Positions 34,373 to 46,170 of a stretch of DNA of 64,000 nt are shown here, piece by piece. The notes under the pieces were generated by a model. The model searched no databases. It worked only from the letters and a program-made list of their open reading frames with translations, and was not told where the DNA came from. Source of the DNA: Congeria kusceri (Eukaryota > Mollusca > Bivalvia > Myida > Dreissenidae); NCBI GenBank assembly GCA_027627225.1, contig CM051029.1:13619523-13683522 (forward strand). The letters run 5' to 3'. The translations under genes and the position numbers were made by a program. Position 1 is the stretch's first letter. Every line of letters begins with the position of its first letter.

Positions 34373-35380
34373 GCATTTAAATAACACAATAATTGTAAGT
34401 AAACTCATTTATTAGAAAATGTACAAGAATTCTGATAATTCACATTTGTTATTTTGTTATAAAAATAAATATAAATATATACAAATAATACCCGCGTTTC
34501 ATTATTATCAAAACGTAACACGCATGCACTTTCAAAAAAACAGAACACCAAACAGGGACACACAATTCCAGACCTCCTCCCTCTACTGAGTGGAGATAAC
34601 GGATCAGAACAGTGTGTCATACCAATCCTTGTAACAAGGGGTTTGATCAAACTGTCGGCGGCATCTTGCTGGGAGCATTTCGGTTCCGAAACTAGATCTA
34701 CGTATATTGCTACTTGTGTTTAGCTCTTAAATTTAAAATCAATTAGTTGGAATTTAAAATCAAATAGTTGAAATGTCACACATACACTCGTAAATAATTA
34801 TATTTAGAAGAGATCATGATTTAATTACAGTAACACAATTCGTTATTGTGCTTTTAATTTATAAAACCTATCCTAATTTACGAAATGTATTTTAGTGTCA
34901 ACTTGTTAGATGCGAGTGCACGCACATATTATACGATGAACAGAGAGAAAGAAGCATTCTTGTACTTTCGTTGTAAATCGCGTATTCGATTGTCAGCGAA
35001 CGGATTTTTTTATTGCATTCACGTTTGATCTGATTTCATTCATTAATCTTTTGATAACGCCCTACATAAATATTGTAATTTCGTGACCGAGTAGAAGATG
35101 GTATCATAGTTGCATTTATTTTATTCTACATTTATGCTAATATGGCTTAAATAATATGTATTCCAAAAAGGTAACAATACATTATGTTAATTTCACTTAA
35201 AATAGCATACCAAGGTGTATCCGACGATATTTTATATTTTTGTCATGTTGAGAACAAATGTACCACCAATACGGGCATGCTATTAAACCAATCTACAAGA
35301 CATTTATTGATTATAACGTGTTTATATTGAGCGCTCATACAGACCATATTTACTATAAACACATAAAGAAACGCGACTGC
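34373..35380. other. Non-coding sequence
   Basis: No supported gene. A less AT-rich patch at 34500-34700 could be part of a dispersed repeat. Confidence 0.35.
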
Positions 35381-35470
35381 AGTTGCTGCTGCTTATGTTG
35401 CTGCTGCTGCTACTAATACTACTGTTCCAGCTAGTGCTACTGCTACTGTTACAGATACTGCTATAATAAT
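35381..35470. repeat. Imperfect GCT/ACT trinucleotide tract
   Basis: Runs of TGCTGCTGCT and CTACTAATACTACTG over about 90 bases. Confidence 0.7.
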
Positions 35471-35579
35471 TATCATTATAAATACGCACGTTTAACTGAA
35501 TTATTTTTAGGAAACATTATTTTAATTTAAACAAGTTATGACCTTAAGCGGAATCGGTTACTATGAAATCTCTAAATGT

Positions 35580-35765
35580 GTCATCATCATAATAATAATA
35601 ATAATAATCATCATCATCATCATCATCATCATCATAATTAGTGTCATTATTATCATCAGCCGCACCATCATCATTCTATCACCATCATAATCATCATCAT
35701 CACTATCATCATCATCATCATCAACAACATCATCAACATCAACATCATCATCATCCTCATAAAAA
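35580..35765. repeat. (ATC)n trinucleotide microsatellite
   Basis: TCATCATCA-type repeats with AAT and AAC interruptions. The poly-His ORF at 35641-35835 comes from this tract. Confidence 0.9.
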
Positions 35766-36492
35766 GCAACAACAATACCATCTTAAAATGTATATTTTAT
35801 TATCAGATAAATTTAGCAATCGAATACAATTCTAAAAATAAAAGCTAATACACCCTCTTGTTACTTAACATGATAAGCGCTATCAAGAATATATATAACA
35901 CAATTTAAAGTATTATTTTGTATATAATATTTGTTAAGAATCGTATCTATATTTTACGCCTGTATAATTATGGTATTAATACTCGAAAAACGTTTTATTG
36001 GTTTATATGGTGTTCGAAGTAAAAAATGCATATCGATACACTGTCCAGGCTTGCTTTTTCAAATCTGTGTGTATTTCGCAACGTCGCTGAAAGTAGCGGC
36101 ATTGTTCAAAACAATGTTGTTTCATAATGTTAAAAACATACGATATTTGTGTACACAGTAATAATCCTGATATCAATGCAAGCGCGCATGAGTGTGTCTA
36201 AAATGTTCACTCAATTTATTAGAAACATGTATCATGTTAGCTTAAAACGGGACATAATTGTACACAGTAATATATCGTGATACAGTAATATAACTATGTT
36301 AACGACGATTAGTGATAATCTTTAATGTTGTCACATGAATCATTTTTAATATGACTGACAACCGAAAAACTAATTTCTCAATTTATACATGAACAAAAAT
36401 ATAACGCAATGTTGACCACATTTCATTTACTCAGTTGATTTTTTGTTATTATAACCATTTAAATAGCATTTAATAGTTATATTTTCGGCTGA
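35766..36492. other. Non-coding sequence
   Basis: The 76-codon ORF 35931-36161 shows no domain. Nothing else seen. Confidence 0.35.
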
Positions 36493-36575
36493 ATTAAATG
36501 TGTCTGCTTACTCAAACTATTTTGCTTAATAATAATTATTAAGCAAACTAATTTGAATAAACAGACATATTTAAT
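36493..36575. repeat. Long near-perfect palindrome, about 83 bases
   Basis: ATTAAATGTGTCTGC...TTTTGCTTAATAAT is followed directly by its near-complement AATTATTAAGCAAACTAA...CAGACATATTTAAT, with almost no spacer. The arms differ at only a few positions. It can form a cruciform or RNA hairpin. It may be a solo foldback element. Confidence 0.8.
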
Positions 36576-37290
36576 ATTGTTTTGCTCAAAAATAGTGGCT
36601 GTACAATTCTTATTTAAAATAATAAAATTACTCATTTTTAAAGAACTTAAATTCAAATTATGAATTACACAATGTTTGTGAATTAAAAATACTGTAAAGT
36701 ATACTTATGATGTATTTATCTATGATTTTAATGCTAAATAAATATGCTTTAATTAATATTATTATTGATATGGGTAAATTTTAAAATATCAATAGAATCA
36801 TGCATATAATGATGTAATTAATCCATAGTGTAGAAGAAAACAGCACATAAATGAAGCAATTATCAACAAAACATAATATGTCATCAAATAAACTACACTC
36901 TGTTTTGTTTTGTAATTTCTGTAATGAAAGTGGTCAAACCAATTTCGGTTTTAAACGAAATCTATTACATTTGTGTAATAGCGGACACAGCTTCCTATTG
37001 CGCACATAGTAAACTATTTCGTCCAAAGATTTGATTATATAGCCATATGCGATCCGTATTTGTACTGACCAATGAAACTACAGTATGCAAGTTTCACATT
37101 ACTCAGTGCAATATGGAGGACTTTACATAAAATTTGGTAAATTAATGTGTATACTTAATGTGGAATCATTGTTAAATGAATAATGATTGATCAAATAAGA
37201 AAGTGCAGTTTATAAAGCTTCCGAAATGAATTCATGTCGGGAGTGTGTTACAGGAAAATAGCACTTACCGAAATGAGGTCGGAGTATAAT
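36576..37290. other. Non-coding AT-rich sequence
   Basis: Nothing recognised. Confidence 0.35.
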
Positions 37291-37432
37291 CCTGTGCAGG
37301 CTAATCCGGGTCAACACTTTCCGCATACAGTGGACTTATGCTAAGAAGATACTTCCTTAAACAGAAAGTATCATACAATCGGAAAGTGTCGCCCTAGATT
37401 AGCATGTGCTGCACGTGCATTAAGCCCGTTTG
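37291..37432. mobile_element. Foldback MITE-like element
   Basis: Left arm GTGCAGGCTAATCCGGGTCA, then ACACTTTCCG. The right arm reads CGGAAAGTGTCGCCCTAGAT, then TAGCATGTGCTGCAC. The arms pair apart from a small bulge. The interior also has GATACTT and AAAGTATC facing each other. The motif GCTAATC..GG.C.ACACTTT plus GCATTAAGCCC is one I know from abundant bivalve foldback repeats. Confidence 0.7.
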
Positions 37433-38290
37433 AGTTGCGTGATGAAACTGGTAACTGGCATTTGCAGCAATGTGATAGCAATTCAGTATAACGGCAGGAA
37501 ATACAGCACACATGTACTTATCGTTTTTTGTCTCGCCCATGTGTAAATTATATTATTCGGTGCTAGATACACCTTACGCAGTGTGTGAAACAATTTGTAC
37601 ATGCCTTTGTTTGCATAAATATAAACAATGGTACATACCTAGTATAAAATACGCGACAAAGATCAAGACACATCAAAGGTGATGCATGCTTGTGCCGATA
37701 TGTGTACATTTTGTAACATTCCTTTGAGAATATATTTTACTTGGCAACGCTTCAGATTTCAATAAAATCACTAGTGATTTAATTTAACGCATATACGTAT
37801 ATTTGCTTCTTATTAATCTTCCGTGTTTATGTGCTCAGTGGATATAGATTAGTAGCATGTTTAATTACACACGTGTATCAAATCTCGTATTTGTCATATG
37901 ATTTGTGGAAGGTTCATGATTATATGTAACCTATTACGTTAGCCTTATTAAAACAATCACGGTAATATAATATCATACATTTAACACGACATAACCATGC
38001 TATACACAATTATTATTTTTTTCGTTACAATGACAATTGATGCAGTACGTCGAATATCTATACAATTGGAAGTAATACATTTTGACACAGATATGCATTA
38101 AAAGTAAGCATTGCATGCCTTGACACATATATTAAAACCATGTTTACAAGAATATTTCACATAACGCATATATTACACCTTTAATGACATAGCAATAAGT
38201 TCAGTTTCACTTAGTGCTTTTTTCATATAGATGACACATGCTTACATAACATAAACATGATAAACTAAGCTAAACAATAATTTATACATA
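37433..38290. other. Non-coding AT-rich sequence
   Basis: Nothing recognised. Confidence 0.35.
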
Positions 38291-38532
38291 ATAAACACTT
38301 AAGTGACATAAATAAACTAATTATTAAATAAATAAATAATAAAAAAATAAAAATAAAAATAAATAAATAAATAAATAATAAAAAAATAAAATAAAAAAAT
38401 AAATAAATAAATAAGTAAATAAATAAACAAGTAAATAAATAAATACATGAATACATTAATACATAAATACATAATACATAAATACATAAATAAACTAAAA
38501 TTAAATGAAAACAAATTCAAAAATAAATAAAT
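38291..38532. repeat. (AAAT)n/(AAATAC)n low-complexity tract
   Basis: AAATAAATAAAT-type repeats with A-rich interruptions and ACATAAATAC variants. The minus-strand Tyr/Leu/Phe/Ile-rich ORFs are products of the tract. Confidence 0.9.
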
Positions 38533-39975
38533 ATCAAATTAATGTTCATTTTACTAGTTATACAAGGGATGATACTTGTTTAACTTTCTGAATGCAAACA
38601 TCAAAGTTTTAGTTATTGTTCAATGTCTAACATACAATTTATACGCACGAAAGCTCAAATGGGACATACAATACAATAACATCGTTCAGGTAACATTTAT
38701 TTGCTTCATTGCCCGCAGACAATGCGATTTATCAGTTGATGGGAAAGACATGAGAAAGGTTATGATATTTTTTATAACATTGAAATCTTGAAATGTAAAG
38801 AATACTATTTTAAAATCAAAGTGCGGAAATAACCCCATTACAAACCATAACACCAGAATGATCAGATAATATGCAAATGTCTTCTTGATACGGATGCACC
38901 ACATACAGATTTTTTAACAGATGTAACCCATTTTTGCAAACATCTTTGACTGAAGGGCTATTCTATTGACATTTTATTTTGAAACCTGTACATCTTATGG
39001 TTAATCTGATACTGATATGAGTACTGTATCTTTCAACTCCATTCAGTGCCACTACTAGTTTATATACTTGGTAGTGCTTTCATTTGTTAAAACATTTCAC
39101 CAATAAGCAACGTACACTGACATCGTTTTTCCGAACCCACCTTTACCGATGTGCATGTTTAAGTTTGTCATTTTTAATTTAATTAATATGTTGATTTACA
39201 ATCATGGACAATCGGTCGGTGTTGATATGTTTTAAGAAGTCAATCTGGGAATTATGTCTTGAGATCATGCCGCAGTATAACTTTCGCACAAAATGGTCTT
39301 GAGCAATAAATACATAATTTTAAGTAAGCCGATGCACTTTTATTAAGTTAAGACATTCATGATGCAATGTGTATGTCCGAGCTCTACTCAAGCATATTTT
39401 ATCATTTGTTAGATTATGTCAAATGGGTCGCCTCGAATGCTCAGTGGTGTTAGTCAAATTATGTACTTGCGGTGAAGAAGTAGCTACTTTTTAATGAACA
39501 GTGCTGTGTCTTTGTAATTGGATCTTGTTTGGACAAGAACCATAACCGTTACACAGAAACATATATAAGAAATCGCATACTGAATTCGTCTTATAAGTAC
39601 TGGGGTGCTGTCATTTTGAGTACATGTGATATGTATATTAACTAAATGTTTTAGACTTAATAAAATAATTATTTAATGTAAACATACAGACGATGTGTTT
39701 GTACTGATTTCCTTTAGCGTGTATTGCCACATAAATAGAACTATATTTACGGAAAAAATGAAATATCTGATATCATTCGAATCGATCAATTTAAGCATAT
39801 GACTTTAACCCGACCGTTTAGTTAGGTTATGTATAAAATGTCTTATAATTATGACAATTATGAATGTATATTTATTCATATAAATATGATAAAAACATTT
39901 GCCTTAAGGAAAATGCGTTATTTGTTTTCTATCGTGTAGTATACAGGCAGCAGTATCGATTCTTATATAACACAT
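38533..39975. other. Non-coding sequence downstream of the minus-strand receptor
   Basis: ORFs at 38576-38791 (+) and 38686-38904 (-) overlap and have no domain. Would include any 3' UTR of the minus-strand gene. Confidence 0.35.
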
Positions 39976-40205
39976 TTAAAGTGCAGATAGCTTCATATTA
40001 ACGTATTCCCGATCGTCGGCTGGCACTGTTTGTTCCGACATCCAAGGCTGAATGTCTGAAGAAGTTGTGTTGTCGCGCCGAGTGTCCTCGGAGTGCAGAG
40101 TCTCATATTCACGGAATTCTAATTCTTCAAGTGCCTCATACGGTTTGTGGGGAGGAGTGTCGTCCTCAGAGCGTAGAGTCGCATATTCATTGTCAGGACA
40201 AGTAA
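39976..40205 (-). CDS. Minus-strand receptor tail exon: three YxxL motifs and YVNM
   Basis: Acceptor CTTGAG on the minus strand before 40205; the phase-1 frame runs 75 codons to TAA (39976-39978). It contains YATL (residues 7-10), YEAL (22-25), YETL (33-36) and YVNM (67-70). YEAL and YETL are seven residues apart, an ITAM-like arrangement. YVNM near the C-terminus combines Y-x-x-M (PI3K p85-type) and Y-x-N (Grb2-type), as in the CD28 family. The exon is acidic and hydrophilic, as expected for a tail. It lacks an early ATG, so ATG-based ORF finding misses it. The + strand ORF 40052-40291 is its shadow. Confidence 0.65.
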
Positions 40206-41614
40206 CTCAAGCACCTGCCAGAAAACGAACCAAATTGAACATAATTCCTGAGAAAGCTTTTCTACCAGTGGTTCTCCAACGAGGTCACTAATTTAATAAG
40301 GGTGGGATGAATGCAGCGTTACAGATGAAGCTTAATCAGAGATATCAAAATGAGTAGCAGGTAAATATATCTGATTATCATACTGGGCTTATTTTACTGT
40401 ATTGTAAATAAATGACGGCAATTATTATCATTATCCAATTTGTAGGTTGAGTAACCTCCGTCTGTGTTTGAGGCGTTGCTAGTTCGCCTGAATATATAAA
40501 AATCATTAAGATTTTTAGTATATTTGCAATATGCATGACTTTTTAAATCGTGTTAAGATGATTCATACTTATATGCATCATTTATCTTTATATTCGCAGA
40601 CGAGGACAGACCCAATACTTGATCACATTACACTATTTATATGATTTCTATACATAAATGATAATGTCAGTCATACAATTACTTACGTTTCCATCACGAG
40701 ATCCTCATTGTATTGTAGGGCTGCGCTATAGCCTGTAATAGTTATCGATATCAGACTATTTGATACAGTCTCATTCATAACGGTCGGGTTGTATGTATTA
40801 TATAATGTTTGTGCGCGACTCTGACATGAATATATTTTAAAATCAAGACGCAAATATGATTTTCGGTCTCAATATGTACATATTAAGCAGAAATACGTAA
40901 ATCAATGTGCACAATTTTCAGATTTCAATTTTAGACTTTGGACCGAGTCTGGCTATGGTACTTATTTCACTGCATGCTTTTTTATTTGTATAATGGTTCT
41001 GCTTAATTGTTCGTTGCATTGAAGTTTACAAAATGTATTTAATACTTTATTAAAAGAGAAATAAATCCTGTAATTTAACATTTTAGTGACTGTTTGCAAT
41101 GGATAAAGCAATACTATATATGAATAAATTAATCATTACCTACCTATATTTTTGTATGTTCCGTTTGCGTGACTTATTGACCTTCAGCATGCATTTAATA
41201 CATAAACTACAGCTATTAAATTCATTATATTATCAATTTTTAAATTAAACACAATGTACAATTACAGCTTATACAACTACTCCATAGCAAAACATTAATC
41301 ACTCACGTATAAATATTTTTATAAATGGCATATTGAAATTAGTAGTTTCATCTTAGTTGATACTATGATTCAAAATGAATGATAAACGCATTATACCTTC
41401 TCGTTAGTGTTTGCTTCGAATCAGATTGTTTCATTGCTAAAACACAAGTGTAAAGTGAATATAAATACATGAAACGAAGATATAATGAGCGAACAATGTA
41501 CACGATACACAGTTATTTTGCATGATAAACATGTTAATACAATATTTACTTCAGTGGAATAATTGCGTTCAGGGCATACTGTTTACATATAACCTTCATT
41601 TGATAACAATTTAC
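40206..41614. other. Intron of the minus-strand receptor
   Basis: AT-rich unique sequence between the TM and tail exons. No mini-exon was identified. Confidence 0.35.
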
Positions 41615-41716
41615 CTCTTTTTCTGTATCACCATATAACAAAAGCTGCAATTATACCAACCACTGTAGCACCGCCTATTGTACCACCAACTACAGGTGAA
41701 TCCGAGCGATTGTCAC
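41615..41716 (-). pseudogene. Minus-strand receptor TM exon with one stop
   Basis: Minus acceptor TTATAG and donor G|GTAAAT, phase 1 at both ends, 102 bases. It encodes VVGGTIGGATVVGIIAAFVI, then Trp, a TGA (41628-41630) and YRKR. The TGA sits between the helix and the basic stop-transfer residues and is one base from a Trp codon. Confidence 0.65.
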
Positions 41717-41832
41717 CTATAATTACACACGAACTTGCGTCATACATGGCAATACGGATTTACTGCATGTAAGTTATTAGGTTACTGGGCATCTATTTAA
41801 ATAGATTGCGTCTGCAGTTGATATAAAATTAC

Positions 41833-42083
41833 CTATATCGCTAAAGATTGAGTTCGGTAATTTATTTAGTCCATTCTGATTTGCCAATTTTGTTTAGTGC
41901 CAGGATTTTGATTTTATAAATCATATTAGGTTTAAATCCTGCTATCGTCTTTGTGTTGTTTTTTGCAGCTTCTTTTACATGTATATCCATCCAGTTTTCA
42001 AGATCTATCTTCTTGTACCGCAATTGTTATTTCCATTCTTTCTACTCCTATTACAAAAATCTCTTTTGGGACTTCTGGTCTCG
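41833..42083 (-). pseudogene. Minus-strand receptor FN3 exon, frameshifted
   Basis: Opens ARPEVPKEIFVIGVERMEI, matching RPDVPKSFCV of the gene 1 FN3 exon, then a TGA follows. A later frame gives IAGFKPNMIYKIKILALNKI, the FN3 E-F region and F strand, followed by GKSEWTK and a stop. The low boundary is approximate. Confidence 0.6.
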
Positions 42084-42133
42084 CTCGTTATTACAGTACA
42101 GTTATACACTTTTGGTGTACTACTGGGTATTAC

Positions 42134-42425
42134 ATAGTGCGTTCAAGGAAAATACTTGCGATATTGAACCCACTGCGTTGGAAACGTTCACCATATATTC
42201 TGTAAAATCTTCCAATTGTGTATGGAGGATCGTTAGTTGTGTCTGCATGCTAGTTTTTAAGATATTGACCTGACATCCATCCATCATCTACACGCTTAAA
42301 CCAAGTGAAGTATGCCATCTTAGGTTCAGAATAGGCAGTTATTGTAAAGGTGAACACCACAGAGTCGTTGGGTGCTCTGTACGGTTATGTTATTGGTGGA
42401 GAAAAGGGGGATGACCTATGAGAAC
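42134..42425 (-). pseudogene. Minus-strand receptor Ig exon, broken (inner)
   Basis: Minus acceptor TTTATAG and donor T|GTAATA. Fragments in shifted frames include SVVFTFTITAYSEPKMAYFT with WFKRVDDGWM (C-strand Trp) and TEYMVNVSNAVGSISQVFSL (F and G strands). Stops and at least one frameshift separate them. Confidence 0.6.
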
Positions 42426-42532
42426 CTATAAAACAAAAACAGCTGCGTTTATTTACACTTACAATGTGAACTGATACATTTTATAATGCTACCACTGCTA
42501 ACTCGATACAATATAACCTAGTTTTCACTTAC

Positions 42533-42822
42533 ATTTAATAGAGAAATCCACAAATTGTTCAAGTGTTCTGTTATGACTATTATATTCCAGACATTTTGTA
42601 TCGTCCAGCATCATATTCACATCTTGCTGGATGAATTTTAGATGTTACTGCCAGTGCTTCTTTTTTAATTAGTATATGTTCACGTACACGTTGCGCTAAC
42701 GATGCTAACAACAGGCTCAGGGTCACCATTGGCATAACATACAAGTTGTATCATTTCGCCTTGGTCAACTTCAAGGGTGGTAACAGAACCATTGGCGTTG
42801 AATGTGTCTATGGTTTCCCCGT
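42533..42822 (-). pseudogene. Minus-strand receptor Ig exon, broken (middle)
   Basis: Starts GETIDTFNANGSVTTLEVDQ, then IQLVCYANGDPEP (B-strand Cys and Pro turn). The frame then breaks. The F-strand part appears as DAGRYK and, one base shifted, CLEYNSHNRT. Donor T|GTAAGT is intact. Confidence 0.65.
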
Positions 42823-44129
42823 CTTAAGGAAGTATAAAACGTATTTATATATATGTATATTTATTATTTTTTATAATACGACCTTATTAAGACTATTGTA
42901 ATACAGTTATGTAATACATATATTGTTATTTCAGGGGATATAGTAAATCAAGTAATGTCTTATTGATAATTGTTATTTTGTTTTCATTCAGTTTGTCTAT
43001 TTTTAAAGCCGACTTTTGTAGTTCATATATTAGTGGATTTGATTTAATCAAGAAAGGAAGACACATGATATATAATTAATGACTGGTATTTTGTTAGCAT
43101 CCCCATTTCATTTTTTTAACGTCGACTTGGAGTTTTTTTTTACGCACAACTTTGCGGATCAGTGCAGTTGATTTAACTCTTCAAAAATAATAAGTGTTTT
43201 GACATATACTATCTAATACATATACTACGTTTTGAGAACAGTTAAAAATGTTGTCACGACTTTTATCAATATATTATATACATAATACATGCATTTATAA
43301 ACTAATGTACGTGACATTAATACTAGATTTTAACCCATTATCCGACTTGTTTGGTTACGAATGTAGAAAGTAGCGGACAATAATGACGTCATATCAGTAA
43401 ATAATAACATAATATACTATGTTTTTTTAATGCAACATTTTTTCCTATAATCAAAATATATTTTTAAAAGCGTAGTGTTGTTTTACATATCATTACAGAA
43501 CAAATCAATTACTGCATATGACATATCAATTTATACGCCGTGTAATGTACAGTTTTCTTACAGTTAGTCAATAAAGTCACTCTAAACTGCAGTTTTTTAT
43601 ATCAATAAATGGCCAATATATTTTTATTTGAAAAACTAAAAGCAAACAATGCTTCCAAAAAAGCATTTATGGGTATCTTTGTTTACATTATTTGTCTTCA
43701 AAAGCTATGGCGGTGACCCCCACTTCTTGTCGTTTTATTGTATTAAACATTTAAAGATCTGCACAATATGTGAAAGGGTAAATAAAGGATGAAAGGAGCA
43801 ACACATGTAGAAATCATCTTTAAAGAATTAAACACTTTGCATTTTTATTTCTGAACAAACACATTTTTGCAATAAAAAATTAAAAAACCATTAAATTTGT
43901 TATCAAATAAGCAAATTGAATATCGTCTATTCTGATGATTATTTTGTGTGGGCCTTTATTATTAACGATTGTATGCCGATATGCACTGTTGGCTCATTTT
44001 AAATGTATACATCATTTAATATATATATATATATCTAAGAGAAACACACTAATACTCAACTTAAATTGAACATCCACACTGATTACTGATTGGCTAGCTT
44101 CATATTCTGTTTTGTTGCCAATTTGTTAC
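42823..44129. other. Intron of the minus-strand receptor
   Basis: AT-rich sequence with no further Ig-like frame seen; a (TA)n tract lies near 44020-44034. Confidence 0.35.
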
Positions 44130-44382
44130 ATTGCATGCATTGCCGTACACTGGTATCCACCTTCAGTCGTTAATTTAATACTGTTGATTGAGAGAGTTTG
44201 TCCTGTACCGACACTAGTAATCGTACCAAGCCTGATCCATGTTAAGTTCGTGGCTCATGGGTTACCAGCTTTTAACAAACTGCACGCAATGGTGAGTGTT
44301 CTGTTTTGAAGAATGGTTTGATTCTGTATTTGTTGAACCACAGGTGGATTTACAACAAAACATTTTAGAATATTAAACATTA
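44130..44382 (-). pseudogene. Minus-strand receptor Ig exon, one stop (outer)
   Basis: A frame of about 80 residues with Ig landmarks: NRTLTIACSLL (B-strand Cys), NLTWIRLG (C-strand Trp), GQTLSINSIKL and TEGGYQCTAMHAM (F-strand Cys). A single TGA (44255-44257) interrupts the C strand. Boundaries (acceptor at 44383, donor AT|GTAACA at 44129) are tentative. Confidence 0.6.
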
Positions 44383-44483
44383 CTGACATGCCAGGTAAAA
44401 TCTAATGCACAATAATTTAGAGGATGTGTTGATAAAAAGTTTACATGGATTTAAATAGTTTGTATTAATAATACGTGGTTAAA

Positions 44484-44506
44484 TCTCTCTCTCTCTCTCT
44501 CCCTCT

Positions 44507-44552
<46 letters not shown>
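44484..44552. repeat. (CT)n dinucleotide microsatellite
   Basis: CTCTCTCT with a few CCCT interruptions. The Arg/Glu-alternating minus ORF at 44451-44765 is its artefact. Confidence 0.95.
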
Positions 44553-44553
<1 letters not shown>

Positions 44554-44720
44554 CCACCTCCGGTTTTATGGCCCAGAACTACGGTTCCGCCTCTCAATAA
44601 CGCAATGGGGACAAGTATATCCAAATACATAGTTACAGAGAAAATCCCATTTTTATGATGAAAAAAACGATACAATGTCACTCTCACAGTCATATAACAC
44701 AAGCCCCCTATCAACAAGTG

Positions 44721-44791
44721 CCAGGAAGAATAGCGCGCTGGATAGTGTTTTAGACTTTGAATCACAATGACGGTGGTTCGAATCCTGCCAA
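44721..44791 (+). repeat. tRNA-like SINE head
   Basis: Contains an A-box-like TAGCGCGCTGGATAG and a B-box GGTTCGAATCC at tRNA spacing. The ends GCCAGGA and TCCTGCC nearly pair as an acceptor stem. The anticodon arm is poor, so a tRNA-derived SINE or pseudo-tRNA is more likely than a working tRNA. Confidence 0.55.
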
Positions 44792-45015
44792 GATCTTTTA
44801 GGCTTTTTTATCATTTTCTTTTACTTGAACATCACTTTATTTTTTTGCTTTCTTCTTTTTAGTTGAATTAGACTCTGTTTTGTTCGCAGCATTGACGCGA
44901 TTCTCTTCTATGTTAGAATAGGGGTCGATGATGGGATTCCGTGTCATGACGTCATCAAAATTATCAATAAAATAAATTAAAACAAATAAAAGAAATTAAT
45001 AAATTAAAAGTGACA

Positions 45016-45090
45016 GTTTTTGGATTCGAACCCAAAACATCACGCTTACAAACTTTTCGTACTTACCACTGCACTACACTATTAACTGTT
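45016..45090 (-). repeat. tRNA-like SINE head, opposite orientation
   Basis: On the minus strand an A-box-like TAGTGCAGTGGTAAG is followed by the B-box GGGTTCGAATCC at tRNA spacing. It faces the + strand unit at 44721. Confidence 0.55.
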
Positions 45091-45294
45091 ACGTATTGAG
45101 GATTTAGTCAATACATATTCATACCTGAGTCTCCTATCTGGGTTAATAGCTAAAAATAAATTTTCGAAATACATGAATATTCATGAGTGCCATGACAAAA
45201 AAATCGAACAATAACTAAATAAAATAATACATGTTCAAATAAATCGTTATTTTTCACTTAGTTTAAAATCGCAGGACATTTAGTGTCGTTTCAG

Positions 45295-45434
45295 AAACCG
45301 CAACTACACCAACCACAATTGACATTACAACACATAATCTGAAATGGATTATTGCCCCTAATTGCATTGGAATTGTATTTATAACTGAACTTACGTGTGT
45401 GGTCTATTTCAAGAAAAAACAAGAAAACGTTTAA
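45295..45434 (+). CDS. Candidate TM exon with Thr-rich stalk and short tail
   Basis: After acceptor GTTTCAG the phase-1 frame reads TATTPTTIDITTHNLKW, a hydrophobic segment IIAPNCIGIVFITELTCVVY, then FKKKQENV and a TAA (45432-45434). A Thr-rich stalk, a helix and a lysine stop-transfer run are what the last exon of a short-tailed receptor needs. No ectodomain exon in phase lies nearby; it could be spliced to gene 2 or belong to an incomplete gene. An alternative donor GTTTAA at 45429 would leave in phase 0. Confidence 0.4.
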
Positions 45435-45904
45435 GTTGCATAAACTATAAAGTGATAAATATTAATGTTTTAGTATTGCCTATGTTTAAAAATATGTTCT
45501 TATTTGATTCTCTTCTTGTTAGTTGACACTTGTTCAAACATTAAATGTATTTTTGTTAAAAGCATACAATAATACGTTTACATAGTTTAATCTTTTTTAT
45601 ATTTATTTTATTAATGTTCATGCGTGTTTATCAATTATGTAATTAAAGTAAATATACATTTATAATTTTTTTTATTTATTTTTTTTAAATTGTGCATGTA
45701 GCTCACCTGAACAACAAACTTAACGGTGAAATATCGGTATTCAGGAACACTCCTGCGTCGCCCGTCTGATGCCAATAAAGTTACCAGTATTGTGAAGTAT
45801 TTGTATTCATACATGTTTGATAGAACAGTTATATTTCACCAATTCTCAAGCGTATGTGATTAAGTGGACAAACCAGTCAATGCATGCCAGATTATAGCTT
45901 ATAA

Positions 45905-46002
45905 AATATTGTGCTAGTACGATGTTCTGAGAACTTGTATCCGAGTTGATTGTGTTACGTCGTAAACGAGACTGATACAAGTTCTCAGACTAGTGTAATA
46001 TT
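45905..46002. repeat. Foldback (hairpin) element, copy 2
   Basis: Outer ends AATATT; the inner arms CTGAGAACTTGTATC and GATACAAGTTCTCAG pair perfectly. Related to the foldback at 15261-15384. Confidence 0.7.
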
Positions 46003-46170
46003 CAATTGACCTTTTTTCTGAATAGTATTATTTCAATTAACCAAATAAGTCACGTGATAATTAATGATACATAAATAATGTTTTCTAGAAAATGAGTTTT
46101 GTAATGGTGACGTCATTATGTGACGTTGAACGACTATGGCAAAGCATTTGCTTTCAGACATTGATCGGAC

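Larger units (their letters stand above)
39976..44382 (-). pseudogene. Minus-strand IgSF receptor gene, mostly degenerate, with an intact tail exon
   Basis: Reading minus, the order is Ig (44382-44130), Ig (42822-42533), Ig (42425-42134), FN3 (42083 to about 41833), TM (41716-41615) and tail (40205-39976). This is the same architecture and phase pattern as gene 1. The ectodomain exons carry stops and frameshifts and the TM exon has one TGA, but splice sites are largely kept and the 75-residue tail is fully open. It is best called a pseudogene, though a diverged allele, sequence errors, or use of the tail by another transcript cannot be excluded. No signal exon was found upstream. Confidence 0.65.

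Noticed and set aside
40052..40291. Plus-strand 79-residue Ser/Arg-rich ORF
   Set aside because: Shadow of the minus-strand receptor tail exon, which has domain context, splice phase and tyrosine motifs.
44721..44791. Functional tRNA gene
   Set aside because: A and B boxes present but the anticodon stem pairs poorly and no anticodon can be assigned; SINE head preferred.
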